A DNA stretch of 64,000 nt, taken from positions 562,501-626,500 of the forward strand of contig PLJL01000001.1 in NCBI GenBank assembly GCA_003140215.1, in the 5' to 3' direction. Shown here one piece after another: positions 1 to 9,358 of the stretch (its first letter is position 1; each line of letters opens with the position of its first letter). Position numbers and translations under genes: made by a program. The DNA comes from Vulcanimicrobiota bacterium. GTDB taxonomy: Bacteria > Vulcanimicrobiota > Vulcanimicrobiia > Vulcanimicrobiales > Vulcanimicrobiaceae. The notes beneath the pieces are model-generated. The model was not told where the DNA came from. It ran no database searches and was given only the letters and a program-made list of their open reading frames with translations.

Positions 1-484
1 TGTCTTCCGAGTCGTGCGTGCCCTGATTGAGCCAAAACGACGTTTGCGAGGGGTAGTAGAGGCACAGCGTCGCATGCGCCGCCTTACAGAACGTGCGCAC
101 GTCGTTGGCAAACGGCCCGTACCCGTCGCCGGAGTACGCGGCGGCCGGCTCGACGACCAGCGTGCCGGTGGGGCTGCCGAGGATGATCGAGCCGGCGGCG
201 GAGTTCCGAATCGCCTTCGATGCCAAGGCGCTCACGGCAATCGTGGCGGCCGCGCTCGCGGCCGTGATGCGGCTCTGGCGCCGAACGTGCTCCGCGCGCA
301 AGACCCCGAGCGTCGCCGTGCGCTTCCCGACGACGACCTGCGTGCTGTCGGGCAAGCGGGCACGCTCGTCGACGCTGAGCGCCGAGAACGGTCGTACCGC
401 CGCACTCGTCCCGGCGCGCGGGGCGGCTCCGAGAGCCTGGGTGAGCCCGACCAGCGCCACGGCCCACAGCCATCGACGAATCAT
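1..484 (-). CDS. Exported hypothetical protein (3' end outside window)
   Basis: The ATG at 484 opens a reading frame that runs off the left edge, giving 161 visible residues. The N-terminus has two arginines, a hydrophobic stretch of about 16 residues and an Ala-rich cleavage-like site near residue 20-30, so a Sec signal peptide is likely. A second hydrophobic, Ala-rich segment lies near residues 70-90. The rest contains a TFCKAAHATLCLYY stretch with two cysteines. I do not recognise the family. The frame is free of stops and reads as a coherent protein, unlike the Arg-rich shadow frames opposite it. Function unknown; export is inferred from the N-terminus only. Confidence 0.6.
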   Translation of the reverse strand, partial: MIRRWLWAVALVGLTQALGAAPRAGTSAAVRPFSALSVDERARLPDSTQVVVGKRTATLGVLRAEHVRRQSRITAASAAATIAVSALASKAIRNSAAGSIILGSPTGTLVVEPAAAYSGDGYGPFANDVRTFCKAAHATLCLYYPSQTSFWLNQGTHDSED

Positions 485-554
485 GCGGAGACAATAGCAA
501 GGAGACTCCTGCTTTGTCCTCCCCCTTTGTTCGCGTACCGACCCACGCGACGCG

Positions 555-1349
555 CTAGCCGCGCGAACCGATGCCGGGGCCGACGACGGCGACGAACACG
601 ACGCCCACGACGAGCGCGACGGCGAGCCAGGCAATGCTCCAGGTCACGCGCGCCTGCTCCGGCACCGGCTTGCGCCGCATCGACACGAGCAGATCCGCAA
701 CGGCGAGCAGGCTCAGTCCGGGCACCAGCGTCGTCGCGACGGCCAGCTCGAGCGCGATCGGTTTCGCCGTCGGGCTCAGCGCCGCCGCAGCGCATGAGAC
801 GACGGCGGCTGCGGCCGCCGGCCACAGCGTCAGCCGATACAGCCGCGGCGGCGAAATCCCCGACGGCCCGGTGAAACGGTAGTACTCCGCCGCTATGATG
901 CGCAGCGAACCATAGTAGAGCGCGGCGGCAACGACCACCGTCGCGATGCGCCAGGCTACGGGCGGTTGGAGTCCGCCGATCAGGTACGCCCAGTCGCCGA
1001 AATTGAGCAGCCCGCCGACGGCGATGTAGCCGGCTGCGACGAGCAGGTTGAACACCATCCCCAGCCAGAGCAGGTAGCGCGCGTTGCCGCCGAACGCGTT
1101 CGTTTTCGCTAGGACGAACCAGCACAGCGCGCCGGCGACGAGGTTTGTCGCCGGACCGGCGGCGACCATCAAGGGTCCGACGACGCTGCAGCGCATCCCC
1201 AGCGGGTAGAGCAGCGTCACGCGGCCGCCAGTCGCGAGGCACACCAGGCCGTGGCCGAGCGCCTCGTGCAGCATCGTCGCCGCGACGTACGCGACGACGC
1301 CCAAGCCCAGGACCACGAGCGCGCTGTCGCGCGGCGCGTCAGCCGCCAC
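555..1349 (-). CDS. Polytopic membrane protein with HEALGH motif (M50-like?)
   Basis: 264 residues from a GTG start at 1349 that overlaps the end of the MaoC gene by 11 bases, suggesting coupling. Several hydrophobic segments span the protein. The first carries MLHEALGHG near residues 25-33, and a later loop has VAAGPATNL, a layout reminiscent of site-2 proteases (M50), where HExxH and an N/D-P-x-x-N-like motif bind zinc. Here, however, the spacing is HExxxH, so the zinc site is not canonical. It may be a divergent or inactive M50 relative, or an unrelated membrane protein. A longer in-frame ATG extends into the MaoC gene and is less likely. Confidence 0.65.
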   Translation of the reverse strand: MAADAPRDSALVVLGLGVVAYVAATMLHEALGHGLVCLATGGRVTLLYPLGMRCSVVGPLMVAAGPATNLVAGALCWFVLAKTNAFGGNARYLLWLGMVFNLLVAAGYIAVGGLLNFGDWAYLIGGLQPPVAWRIATVVVAAALYYGSLRIIAAEYYRFTGPSGISPPRLYRLTLWPAAAAAVVSCAAAALSPTAKPIALELAVATTLVPGLSLLAVADLLVSMRRKPVPEQARVTWSIAWLAVALVVGVVFVAVVGPGIGSRG

Positions 1350-1821
1350 CGGGTACCGCGAACAAGACGCGCGTGAGCCACAGCGCCGACAACGCCGGCT
1401 TTGGGGCATCCCGCAGCTCGACCTCGGCGCGCCACGTCAGCTGCGCGCCGCCCTCGATCGCCCGCACCTCCTCGATCGAGAACGCGCCCCGAACCTGCGC
1501 CCCGGCCGGTACCGGTGCGACGAACCGGATGCGCTCGAAGCCGTAGTTCAAGCTCATCCGCGCCGTCGGAAAGCTGACGCACTGCGCGATCAGGCTGGGC
1601 AGCAGGCTCAAGGTGAGGAAGCCGTGCGCGATCGTCGTCCCCAGCGGCGACTCGCGGCGCGCGCGTTCCGGATCGACGTGGATCCACTGCCGGTCGCCGG
1701 TCACCGCGGCGAAGTCGTCGATCAGTTGCTGCGTTACGGTGAGCCAGGCACTGGCGATGCGCGTACCGCGCGCGCGCTCGACGTCCGCGAGGCTGGAAAA
1801 GACCGCACGCTCCATCGGCAC
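1339..1821 (-). CDS. MaoC/NodN-like hot-dog dehydratase
   Basis: 160 residues, the usual length of single-hot-dog MaoC proteins. The motif VTGDRQWIHVDPERA (residues about 40-54) matches the (R)-specific enoyl-CoA hydratase signature, with the catalytic Asp and His present, followed by the conserved IAHGFLTLSLLP helix. Family members hydrate trans-2-enoyl-CoA to (R)-3-hydroxyacyl-CoA; the NodN branch is poorly characterised. It is divergently transcribed from the quinone oxidoreductase 47 bases away, and its end overlaps the downstream membrane protein. A cytoplasmic role in acyl-CoA metabolism is inferred. Confidence 0.85.
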   Translation of the reverse strand: MPMERAVFSSLADVERARGTRIASAWLTVTQQLIDDFAAVTGDRQWIHVDPERARRESPLGTTIAHGFLTLSLLPSLIAQCVSFPTARMSLNYGFERIRFVAPVPAGAQVRGAFSIEEVRAIEGGAQLTWRAEVELRDAPKPALSALWLTRVLFAVPGGG

Positions 1822-1868
1822 GCCGTTCGCACCAGGAACGCTCGGCCCCGCTTCGCAACGACGCCCGG

Positions 1869-2843
1869 ATGCAAGCGATTGTGTGCCGCGCCTACGGGCC
1901 GCCGAAGGATCTCGTACTGAGCGACGTCCCGGAGCCGCAGCCGGGCGCAGGACAGATCGTCATCGACGTGCATGCTGCCGGGGTCAACTTCCCCGACGTC
2001 TTGCTGGTGCAAGGCCTCTACCAGGTGAAGCCGCCGCTGCCGTTCAGCCCGGGCGTCGAGGTGGCGGGGGTGGTCAGTGCGCTCGGCGATGGCGTGCGCG
2101 AGCTGCGCGTCGGAGACCGCGTCGCCGCGGGGGTGATGGGCGGCTTCGCGCAGCGCGCGGTGGCGCAAGCCGCGACGACGATCGTGCTGCCCGACGGCGT
2201 CGACTTCGTGACCGCTGCGGGGATGGTGCTCACCTACGGCACCGCGTATCATGCGCTCGTCGACCGGGCCGCGTTGCGTGCCGGCGAATGGCTCTACGTG
2301 AGCGGTGCGGGCGGCGGCGTCGGCACCGCCGCGGTCGATCTCGCGCACGCGTTGGGAGCGCGCAGCGTCGCAGCGGCAAGCTCGGCGGAGAAGCGTGCCG
2401 CGGCGGCACGCGCCGGTGCAGACGTCGTGCTCGACGCGGGCGCCGCCGATCTCGTGGACGCGATCAAGAGCGCCAGCGAGGGCGGCGTCGCGGTCGCGCT
2501 CGACAACGTCGGCGGCGAGCAGTTCGACGCGGCGCTGCGCGCGGCGCGCCGCGACGCGCGCCTGCTCGTCGTGGGGTTCGCCGGCGGCACGATCCCGCAG
2601 ATCCCCGCCAACCGCATCTTGCTCAAAGAGCTCGACGTGCGCGGCGTCTACTGGGGCGATTGGGCGGCGCGTAACCCGGAGCGCAACCGCACCAACTTCG
2701 CCGCCCTCTTCGCGTTGATGGCGGACGGCAAGCTCCACCCGCACGTCGAGGCGACGTACGCGTTCGCCGACGCGCCGCAAGCGATCGCCGACCTGCACGA
2801 ACGCCGCCTCGTCGGCAAAGGCGTCGTGCGCGTGCGACCGTAG
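1869..2843 (+). CDS. NADPH:quinone oxidoreductase-like MDR
   Basis: 324 residues, typical of zinc-free quinone oxidoreductases of the medium-chain dehydrogenase superfamily. The N-terminal GroES-like domain contains HAAGVNFPDVL and GVEVAGVV. The nucleotide-binding Rossmann fold has VSGAGGGVGTAAVDLA near residues 145-160. The cysteine ligands of zinc-dependent alcohol dehydrogenases are missing. Members reduce quinones or enones with NADPH; several act next to acyl-CoA genes. It stands alone on this strand, with its stop 3 bases from the stop of the convergent DUF1501 gene. Confidence 0.88.
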   Translation: MQAIVCRAYGPPKDLVLSDVPEPQPGAGQIVIDVHAAGVNFPDVLLVQGLYQVKPPLPFSPGVEVAGVVSALGDGVRELRVGDRVAAGVMGGFAQRAVAQAATTIVLPDGVDFVTAAGMVLTYGTAYHALVDRAALRAGEWLYVSGAGGGVGTAAVDLAHALGARSVAAASSAEKRAAAARAGADVVLDAGAADLVDAIKSASEGGVAVALDNVGGEQFDAALRAARRDARLLVVGFAGGTIPQIPANRILLKELDVRGVYWGDWAARNPERNRTNFAALFALMADGKLHPHVEATYAFADAPQAIADLHERRLVGKGVVRVRP

Positions 2844-2846
2844 CGG

Positions 2847-4097
2847 CTAGGCGATAAGCGACGGCAGCATCGGGTAGCCGGCGCCGACGATCGGCGTCGA
2901 GGGCCGCCCCAGCCAGCGTTCGAGCACGGTCGCGTAGACGTTGCGGAAGTCGGTCGTGAAGGCCAGATTGCCCATGTTGAGCCGGCCCAGATCGGGATGC
3001 GTTCCGTACATCCCGCCCTTGACGCCGCCGCCGATGAGAAACACCGGCGCCGCCTCGCCGTGATCGGTGCCGCGGCTGGCGTTCTCCGGCACGCGTCGTC
3101 CGAACTCACTGAAGGTCATCGTCAGCACGCGCTTGTCGTTGCCGTGCGCCGCGAGATCGGCGTAGAAGGCCGCGATCGAGTTGGCGAAGTCGGTCAGGAG
3201 CCGCTCTTGGGTCTGCTTCTGCGTCACGTGCGTGTCGAACGAGCCGTGCGCCACGTAGAGCACGCGCGTTCCGAGCTTCGAGCCCACGATCTGCGCCGCC
3301 AGCGCGAGGCTGCGCCCCAACGCGGTGGCGGGATAGGTCGCCTGCGTTTGGTACCCGGCGACGAGTTTGGGCAGCTCTTGGGCCCCGCGCTGCGCGTGGT
3401 CCTCGATCTCGGCGACTTGCGCGAGGAAGGGCGAGCGGAACGGGACCGTCGTGTCGCGCACGAACTCGTGGAAGGCTTCTTTGTTGGCCGCCGACTTGTC
3501 GCTAGCCAGGCCGTAGCTCCGCAGCGCGTCGATCGCCGGGACGTCGGTCGTGCGTGAGAGCAGCATCTCGGGCACGACGTTGCTGATCGCGACCGCGTTG
3601 AACAAGTTCGTCTTGGGCAGCGCGGCTTCGTCGAGATAGCGCCCCAGCCAGCCGGTCGACTCGTAACCCTTGGGCTGCGCGGTCTGCCAGATCTCGGTCG
3701 ACCGGAAGTGTGAGTGGTCCGGATCGGGGTAGCCGACGCCTTGGACGATCGCGACGTTGCCGGCGTCGTACATCTTCTTGAACGGCGCCAGCACCGGGTT
3801 GAGGCCAACGGTGTCGTCGATCCGCAGCACGTCGTTTTGCGGCACGCCCAGCGACGGACGATAGCGGTAGTAGTCCGGCAGGCCGTAGGGCACCACCGTG
3901 TTGAGGCCGTCGTTGCCGCCTTGGAAGTTGATCACCACCAGCACGCGGTCGCTGCCGCCCGGCAATCCGGGGAGCGCCGTCTGCGCCAGCGCCTGCGAGA
4001 AGATCGTGTCGGTATTCGCGACGACGGCAAGACCCGAGACAGCCCCGAGGAGAAAGTTAGATCGTGATAATGGCTTCATTGTTGTGGAGCGCCTCAT
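2847..4097 (-). CDS. DUF1501 family exported protein
   Basis: 416 residues. The ATG at 4097 overlaps the DUF1800 stop as ATGA, so I chose it over the internal ATG at 4079. The N-terminus has LSRSNFLLGAVSGL, a Tat-like signal. Family hallmarks are VVINFQGGNDGLNTVVPY, VGYPDPDHSHFRSTEIW, HGSFDTH and EFGRRVPENASRGTDHG. DUF1501 proteins are related to the alkaline phosphatase/sulfatase fold and nearly always pair with DUF1800. The substrate is unknown; proposed roles include export-linked or extracellular polymer processing. Confidence 0.92.
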   Translation of the reverse strand: MRRSTTMKPLSRSNFLLGAVSGLAVVANTDTIFSQALAQTALPGLPGGSDRVLVVINFQGGNDGLNTVVPYGLPDYYRYRPSLGVPQNDVLRIDDTVGLNPVLAPFKKMYDAGNVAIVQGVGYPDPDHSHFRSTEIWQTAQPKGYESTGWLGRYLDEAALPKTNLFNAVAISNVVPEMLLSRTTDVPAIDALRSYGLASDKSAANKEAFHEFVRDTTVPFRSPFLAQVAEIEDHAQRGAQELPKLVAGYQTQATYPATALGRSLALAAQIVGSKLGTRVLYVAHGSFDTHVTQKQTQERLLTDFANSIAAFYADLAAHGNDKRVLTMTFSEFGRRVPENASRGTDHGEAAPVFLIGGGVKGGMYGTHPDLGRLNMGNLAFTTDFRNVYATVLERWLGRPSTPIVGAGYPMLPSLIA

Positions 4098-5599
4098 GCT
4101 AACTGGTAGGCCGGCATTGCCATGGTGAGATAGGCTGCGCTGCGCACGCGCTCGTCGACGTTTTCGGGCGAGAGTTGCGGCAGCGCCGACTGCCCGCTGC
4201 CGCCGAGATAGGCGACGAGCTGCGCGATCGCGGCGGGTGAGACGTCGCCTTGTAACATCGTGTCGGTCAAGGTCTTGGCGACGGTGCGCGGGTCCATCGA
4301 GCGCATCGCGGTCGCGATCCACGCAGCGCTGTCCATCATCTTGGGATTCTTGGCGACGCCGTTGGCGAAGTTCTCGCGCGTGAGGATGGTCTGGCTGCTG
4401 AGCCACGCGGCGCCGCCGTCCCAACCCTTGACGTTGGGCGGATAGAACAGTACTTGTCCCATCGAGCGCAGCGTCGCGAGCTCGACCGGCGCCACCTCGG
4501 TGATGCCGAAGAGCTGGTGCGTTCCGACCAGGAACTCGACCGGGCTCTTTACCAGCGCACGGTACGCGCGATCGCTGAAGAACAGGTTGCTGCGCAGCAG
4601 CGTCGACAGCACGGGCTGCAACTCGTAGTTGTTGCGGGTGATCAACGCGGCGACTTGATCGACCAGCTGCGGCTCGGGGTCCATGTAGACGAAGAACGAG
4701 AGCAGCTTGCGCGCGAAGAGCTTCGAAGCGGCCGGCTGGCGGAAGATGATGTCGACGATGTCGTTGCCCGCGAAATTGCCGGACTGCCCCAAGAACGTCT
4801 TGGTGCCGTCGTCGTGCTGGGCGCGGTTGTCGAGAAAGCTCCCCGTCCCGTCGGGGTTGCGGCGGAACGTCCAGCCGGTGAACGCGCGCGCCGACTCGCG
4901 GATGTCCTGCTCGGTGTAGTTGCCGATGCCCAGCGTGAAGAGCTCCATGAGCTCGCGGGCGTAGTTCTCGTTGGGATGCGACTTGACGTTGACGTTGTTG
5001 TCGAGGTAGCGCAGCATCGCCGGATCCTGCGACACGTGGAGCGTCAGGTCGTGCACGTTGCCCAGCGCGTACTCGCGGAAGAGCTGGTTCTGCATGAGCA
5101 GCTCTTGGCCGGTGGTCTGCTTCTCCGGCGAGCTGGTGAAGTGCCCGTGCCAGAACAGCGTCATCTTCTCTTGGAGTGGCGCCGGCGTCGCGATCATGCG
5201 GCCGATCCACCACTGCTGCATCGCGATGAGGTTTTGGCGCCGCGTCTGATTGTTGGTCATCTGAAACGCTTTGCGCGCGTCGACGGTCATCTGGTCGGCA
5301 GCCATGCCCTGGGCGAATCCGCGATAGAGCCCGCGCGGCGGCAGCGGCGGGTCTTGGAGCGGCGGCCGAGCCGGCAGCGCCGATGCGTCGGCGAAGCGAA
5401 GCAGCGAGTCGACGGCGTCCCGCGCGGACATCGCGGTGTAGCGGTCGATGTCGGCGGGCGACCCGCCGAAGCCGGCGCGGCGCAACAGGTGCGCCGCCTG
5501 ACGGCGGCTCCACGGTCCCGCATAAGGCGACAGCGCGGTCGACGCGTCGAGCGTTCCGGCGGGGCGATACGAGACAGGAGCGGTCGTCTGAGTTGCCAC
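4094..5599 (-). CDS. DUF1800 family protein
   Basis: 501 residues from a GTG at 5599; no ATG lies in frame before it and the longer frame would run into the carboxylase gene. Family marks include the helical LLRRAGFGGSPADIDRY near residue 40, LFWHGHFTSS, NENYARELMELFTLG, ARAFTGWTF and PPNVKGWDGG. DUF1800 proteins are large helical proteins, almost always encoded next to DUF1501, as here with a 4-base overlap. Biochemical function is not established. The divergent carboxylase gene starts 78 bases away, so both promoters must lie in that short gap. Confidence 0.92.
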   Translation of the reverse strand: MATQTTAPVSYRPAGTLDASTALSPYAGPWSRRQAAHLLRRAGFGGSPADIDRYTAMSARDAVDSLLRFADASALPARPPLQDPPLPPRGLYRGFAQGMAADQMTVDARKAFQMTNNQTRRQNLIAMQQWWIGRMIATPAPLQEKMTLFWHGHFTSSPEKQTTGQELLMQNQLFREYALGNVHDLTLHVSQDPAMLRYLDNNVNVKSHPNENYARELMELFTLGIGNYTEQDIRESARAFTGWTFRRNPDGTGSFLDNRAQHDDGTKTFLGQSGNFAGNDIVDIIFRQPAASKLFARKLLSFFVYMDPEPQLVDQVAALITRNNYELQPVLSTLLRSNLFFSDRAYRALVKSPVEFLVGTHQLFGITEVAPVELATLRSMGQVLFYPPNVKGWDGGAAWLSSQTILTRENFANGVAKNPKMMDSAAWIATAMRSMDPRTVAKTLTDTMLQGDVSPAAIAQLVAYLGGSGQSALPQLSPENVDERVRSAAYLTMAMPAYQLA

Positions 5600-5677
5600 G
5601 ATGCGATGATAACGCGGATCGGTCCCAGACAGGTGCCAGGGAAGAATATTCTCACACGAGCTTAAAAACAGGGAGTC

Positions 5678-7288
5678 GTGAGCCTCCTCGTCTCCAGGAC
5701 CGATACACGCTCGGCGGACTTCGAGCGTAACGCCGCGTCGATGGCAGCCCTGGTCGACGAGCTGCGAGCACATCTGGAGCGCGTGCGCCTCGGCGGTGGA
5801 ACCGCGTCGGTCGACCGGCATCGCAAGCGCGGCAAGCTCACCGCCCGCGACCGCATCGACCGGCTCGTCGATCCGGGGACGCCGTTCTTGGAGCTCTCGG
5901 CGCTCGCCGCCAGCGGCATGTACCACGACGACGCGCCGGCCGCCGGGATGATCAGCGGGATCGGCAGCATCGCCGGGACGGACTGCGTCGTGATCGCCAA
6001 CGACGCCACGGTCAAGGGCGGCACCTACTACCCGATCACGGTCAAGAAGCATCTGCGCGGCCAGGAGATCGCCGAACAGAACGGGCTAGCGTGCGTCTAC
6101 TTGGTCGACTCGGGCGGAGCGTTTCTCCCGCTCCAGGCCGAGGTCTTCCCCGACCGCGAGCACTTCGGGCGCATCTTCTTCAATCAGGCCCGCATGTCGG
6201 CGCAGGGCATCCCGCAGATCGCGGCCGTGATGGGCTCGTGCACCGCGGGCGGCGCCTACGTCCCGGCGATGGCGGACGAGTCGATCATCGTCAAGGACCA
6301 AGGCACGATCTTTTTGGGCGGACCGCCGTTGGTGCAGGCCGCGACCGGCGAGATCGTCAGCGCCGAGGAGCTCGGCGGCGCCGACGTGCACACGCGCATC
6401 AGCGGCGTGGCCGATCACTACGCGGTCGACGACGAGCACGCGCTGGGGATCGTGCGCCAAGTCGTCGAGCACCTCGACCGCCGCCGCTACGATCCCTGGC
6501 CGCTGCACGAGCCCCGACCGCCGGCTCACGAGCCGCGCGAGCTCTACGGCGTGATCCCCGCCGATCCGCGCCAATCGTACGACGTGCACGAGGTGATCGC
6601 GCGCCTCGTCGACGGCTCGGATTTCGCGGAGTTCAAAGCCCGCTACGGGGCGACGCTGGTGTGCGGCTTCGCGCACGTCGACGGACACCCGGTCGGGATT
6701 CTCGCGAACAACGGCATCCTCTTCAGCGAGTCGGCGCTCAAGGGCGCGCACTTCATCGAGCTATGCTGCCAGCGCGGCATCCCGCTGATCTTCTTGCAGA
6801 ACATCACCGGCTTCATGATCGGTAAGGAGTACGAGAACCGCGGCATCGCCAAGGACGGCGCGAAGCTCGTCACCGCGGTCGCCTGTGCGGAGGTTCCGAA
6901 GTTCACCGTCGTGATCGGGGGGAGCTTCGGCGCCGGCAACTACGGGATGTGCGGCCGGGCCTACGGGCCGCGTCAGCTCTGGATGTGGCCCAACGCGCGC
7001 ATCAGCGTGATGGGCGGCATCCAAGCCGCGTCCACGCTGCTCACCGTGCGCATGAACGCCGACGCCGAGAAGCACAAGCCCGCGCTCTCCGCCGACGAGC
7101 AGGCCGCCTTCAAGAAACCGATCCTCGACAAGTACGAGACCGAAGGCAACCCGTACTACTCGACCGCGCGCATCTGGGACGACGGCATCATCGACCCGGT
7201 CGACACGCGCCGCGTGCTGTCGATCGGCCTGCGTGCAGCACGCTACAAACCGCCCAAGCCGACGACCTTCGGCGTCTTCCGGATGTAG
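5678..7288 (+). CDS. mccB: Methylcrotonoyl-CoA carboxylase carboxyltransferase (beta) subunit
   Basis: 536 residues, the normal size for MCC-beta. GTG start follows a GGGAG ribosome site. Two crotonase-like carboxyltransferase halves are seen: [19 protein letters not shown] and [16 protein letters not shown] in the first, [23 protein letters not shown] and [16 protein letters not shown] in the second, matching methylcrotonyl-CoA rather than acetyl-CoA carboxylases. It transfers CO2 from biotin to 3-methylcrotonyl-CoA in leucine degradation, with the alpha subunit encoded at 13689. Separation of the two subunits by 6.4 kb is unusual; geranyl-CoA or another branched enoyl-CoA remains possible as substrate. 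Confidence 0.9.
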   Translation: MSLLVSRTDTRSADFERNAASMAALVDELRAHLERVRLGGGTASVDRHRKRGKLTARDRIDRLVDPGTPFLELSALAASGMYHDDAPAAGMISGIGSIAGTDCVVIANDATVKGGTYYPITVKKHLRGQEIAEQNGLACVYLVDSGGAFLPLQAEVFPDREHFGRIFFNQARMSAQGIPQIAAVMGSCTAGGAYVPAMADESIIVKDQGTIFLGGPPLVQAATGEIVSAEELGGADVHTRISGVADHYAVDDEHALGIVRQVVEHLDRRRYDPWPLHEPRPPAHEPRELYGVIPADPRQSYDVHEVIARLVDGSDFAEFKARYGATLVCGFAHVDGHPVGILANNGILFSESALKGAHFIELCCQRGIPLIFLQNITGFMIGKEYENRGIAKDGAKLVTAVACAEVPKFTVVIGGSFGAGNYGMCGRAYGPRQLWMWPNARISVMGGIQAASTLLTVRMNADAEKHKPALSADEQAAFKKPILDKYETEGNPYYSTARIWDDGIIDPVDTRRVLSIGLRAARYKPPKPTTFGVFRM

Positions 7289-7305
7289 GCGACGCTCGCC
7301 CTACG

Positions 7306-8046
7306 TCAGATCCCCGCGTACCACTCGTAGCCTTGGTCTTCCCAATAGCCGCCTGCTCCGCCGTCGATGGGGTGTAGGTCGGCCACGAGTTCGATGCGGC
7401 TCACCCACTTCGCGCTCTTGTAGCCGAGCTGCGTCGGGATCTTCAAGCGTACCGGCGCACCGTGATCGAGGTCGAGCGGCTTGTCGTTGAGATCGAGCGC
7501 GAGCACCGTCTGCGGGTGCGCGGCTTGGTGCAGGTCGAGCGACTCGTAGTAGTGCTGGCCGCTTTGGTCGGTGTCGAAACAACGGAACACGCAGTAGCGC
7601 GCGTTGGGTTTGGGTTTCGCCATCGCCACGACGGTCGCCAGCGGAACGCCGCGCCACTTGCCGATCGCGCTCCAGCCTTCCACGCAGTCGTGGCGCGTGA
7701 TCTGCGAGCTCTCGCCGGCGGCGCGCAGCTCGGCTAGGCTGAGCTTCTGCGGGTGCTCGACCAGGCCGTCGACGATCAGCCGGTAGTCGTGGAAGCCGCC
7801 CCGCGCCAAGCTCGCATACGCCGCTTCGTTGGGCGTGTCGAGGCCGTTCACGCGAAAGTTTCGGTCGATGTCGCGCTCGCGATACTCGCGGGCCATGCCG
7901 TGCGTGCCGATGAGCGCCCCGTTGAGCTTCTCAGTCGAAAGCAGCGCCCGGCGGAACGGGCCGTTGGTGAGGGATTCCTTGACCGGCCCGCAGCCGGCCA
8001 AACCCAGCGCCGACAACGACGACGCCAAGAACAGGCGCCGCCTCAC
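7306..8046 (-). CDS. Molybdopterin-dependent oxidoreductase (SUOX fold, MsrP-like), lipoprotein-like N-terminus
   Basis: 246 residues from a GTG overlapping the cytochrome b stop (GTGA). The N-terminus has RRRLFLASSLSALGLAGCG: a twin-arginine-like start merging into a lipobox with Cys. The core contains TRHDCVEGWSAIGKWRG, whose cysteine is the Mo-cofactor ligand of sulfite-oxidase-type enzymes, and VRLKIPTQLGYKSAKWVSRIEL near the C-terminus. Relatives include periplasmic methionine-sulfoxide reductase MsrP and sulfite or nitrate enzymes. The upstream cytochrome b is a likely electron partner. Exact substrate is not determinable from sequence. Confidence 0.88.
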   Translation of the reverse strand: MRRRLFLASSLSALGLAGCGPVKESLTNGPFRRALLSTEKLNGALIGTHGMAREYRERDIDRNFRVNGLDTPNEAAYASLARGGFHDYRLIVDGLVEHPQKLSLAELRAAGESSQITRHDCVEGWSAIGKWRGVPLATVVAMAKPKPNARYCVFRCFDTDQSGQHYYESLDLHQAAHPQTVLALDLNDKPLDLDHGAPVRLKIPTQLGYKSAKWVSRIELVADLHPIDGGAGGYWEDQGYEWYAGI

Positions 8047-8900
8047 GGGCCGGCCCCGTCGTGCTGGCCCAGAACGAACCATCCGGTGATCATCGAGCGC
8101 ATGTTGTTCCAGAATCCCGTCGTCAGGACGAGGATCATGTGCGTGCCGAAATACCCGACCAGCAAGACCATGAGCACGAAGTGCCAGGTGCGCGCGAACT
8201 GCCGGCCGCCGAAAACCGCGGTCAGCCACGGCAGCGCCGCATCGATCGCCGGCGAGAGCGTCAGGCCGGTGATGATGAGCAGCGGGAACATGCCGAACAG
8301 CACGACGTTGTAGGTCAGCTTCTGCAGCGGGTTGTACGTCCCGTGCGGCGGCGGCTCTTTGCGCACGCGCAAATAGTACAGCTGCATCGGCCACAGTTTG
8401 CGAAAGTCCTGGGGCCGCATCACCAAGTCGCGCAGCGTCCCGCGCACCGCGGCCGAGACCAGATACGCGAACCATGCCAGGAAAAGTGCCCACGCGAAGA
8501 AGAGATGCCAGCGGCGCCCGTCGGCGAGATCCTGCGGCCCCGGCAGCGTCAGCCAACCCGGAAACGCGCGAGCGCTCTCGGCGCCCATGCCGTCGTCGGT
8601 GTAGCCGAACAGGTGCGTGGTCGGAATCGCGTGGCCGAACACGATCGTGTAACCGGCCGGCGTCCCGCCCCGGTCCTGCGCGTCGAACGCGAGCACCCGG
8701 CGCGCGGGATTGCTCTTGTCGGACGCGTCGAGGTAGGGAGCGGCGTTGAAGATTTGCAGCCCGCTCATGACGAGCACCAAGATCGCCAGCGACCACACCC
8801 AGTGCGCCGTCCGCGCGATGACGCCGTGGCGATAGACGCGTTTTCCGGTCGCCCGCGCGGCGGCTACCGGCAGCGCGGGCGCGACCGCGTCGGCGCTCAC
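8043..8900 (-). CDS. Cytochrome b561-type membrane subunit
   Basis: 285 residues, GTG start overlapping the thioredoxin stop. Segments include RHGVIARTAHWVWSLAILVLVMSG (first helix with haem-ligand type His), WHLFFAWALFLAWFAYLV, LTYNVVLFGMFPLLIITGLTLSP, and FARTWHFVLMVLLVGYFGTHMILVL; these resemble dihaem b561/FdnI-like subunits with His in three helices. It probably passes electrons between the quinone pool and the molybdopterin protein encoded directly downstream. A loop of about 90 residues between helices 1 and 2 is longer than usual and probably periplasmic. Confidence 0.85.
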   Translation of the reverse strand: MSADAVAPALPVAAARATGKRVYRHGVIARTAHWVWSLAILVLVMSGLQIFNAAPYLDASDKSNPARRVLAFDAQDRGGTPAGYTIVFGHAIPTTHLFGYTDDGMGAESARAFPGWLTLPGPQDLADGRRWHLFFAWALFLAWFAYLVSAAVRGTLRDLVMRPQDFRKLWPMQLYYLRVRKEPPPHGTYNPLQKLTYNVVLFGMFPLLIITGLTLSPAIDAALPWLTAVFGGRQFARTWHFVLMVLLVGYFGTHMILVLTTGFWNNMRSMITGWFVLGQHDGAGP

Positions 8901-9358
8901 GCGTGCTCGCTCAGCAGCGCTCGCACGGTGGTTTCCAACTCGCGGTCGTTGCCCTCGCCGACATAGGTCGCGCGCAGCCGGCCGCGGCGGTCGAACACGA
9001 ACTGGGTGGGCCAAGCCGACACGCCGTAGGCGTTCCACAGCTTGAAGTCGTCGTCGTAAACCACCGGCCAGGTGATGTCCTGTTCGCGCAGCGCGCGCAC
9101 GACGTTGGCGTGGACGTGTTCCTCGGGGAGCTCGGGCGCGTGCACGCCGACGATCGCCAGGTCGCCGCGCCCGTACTTGGCGCGCAGCCGCTGCAGCTCG
9201 GGCGTGACGTGCTTGCAATTGATGCAGTCGAAGGTAAAGACGTCGACGATCGTCACGCGGCCGGAGGTCGGCGGCGGGCCCTTGGCGTTGGCCCACGGAC
9301 CGGCGCCGGCGATCGGCGCCAGCGACACGGCCGCAGCCAGCAGGATCGGCGCGATCAC
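8897..9358 (-). CDS. Exported thioredoxin-like protein (TlpA/DipZ-type)
   Basis: 153 residues from a GTG overlapping the Crp stop (GTGA). Signal-like N-terminus (about 20 residues ending in AGA). The active site is FTFDCINCKHVTPEL with a CxxC pair, followed by the cis-Pro region YGVSAWPTQFVFDRRG. This arrangement matches extracytoplasmic thioredoxin domains such as the C-terminal part of DipZ or AhpC/TSA-TlpA proteins. It likely handles disulfide exchange for its operon mates, perhaps repairing the Cys ligand of the exported molybdoenzyme; that link is inference from gene order. Confidence 0.85.
   Translation of the reverse strand: MIAPILLAAAVSLAPIAGAGPWANAKGPPPTSGRVTIVDVFTFDCINCKHVTPELQRLRAKYGRGDLAIVGVHAPELPEEHVHANVVRALREQDITWPVVYDDDFKLWNAYGVSAWPTQFVFDRRGRLRATYVGEGNDRELETTVRALLSEHA

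Noticed and set aside
4094..6052. Upstream extension of the DUF1800 frame to 652 residues
   Set aside because: The extension lies opposite the carboxylase coding sequence; DUF1800 begins after the GTG at 5599.
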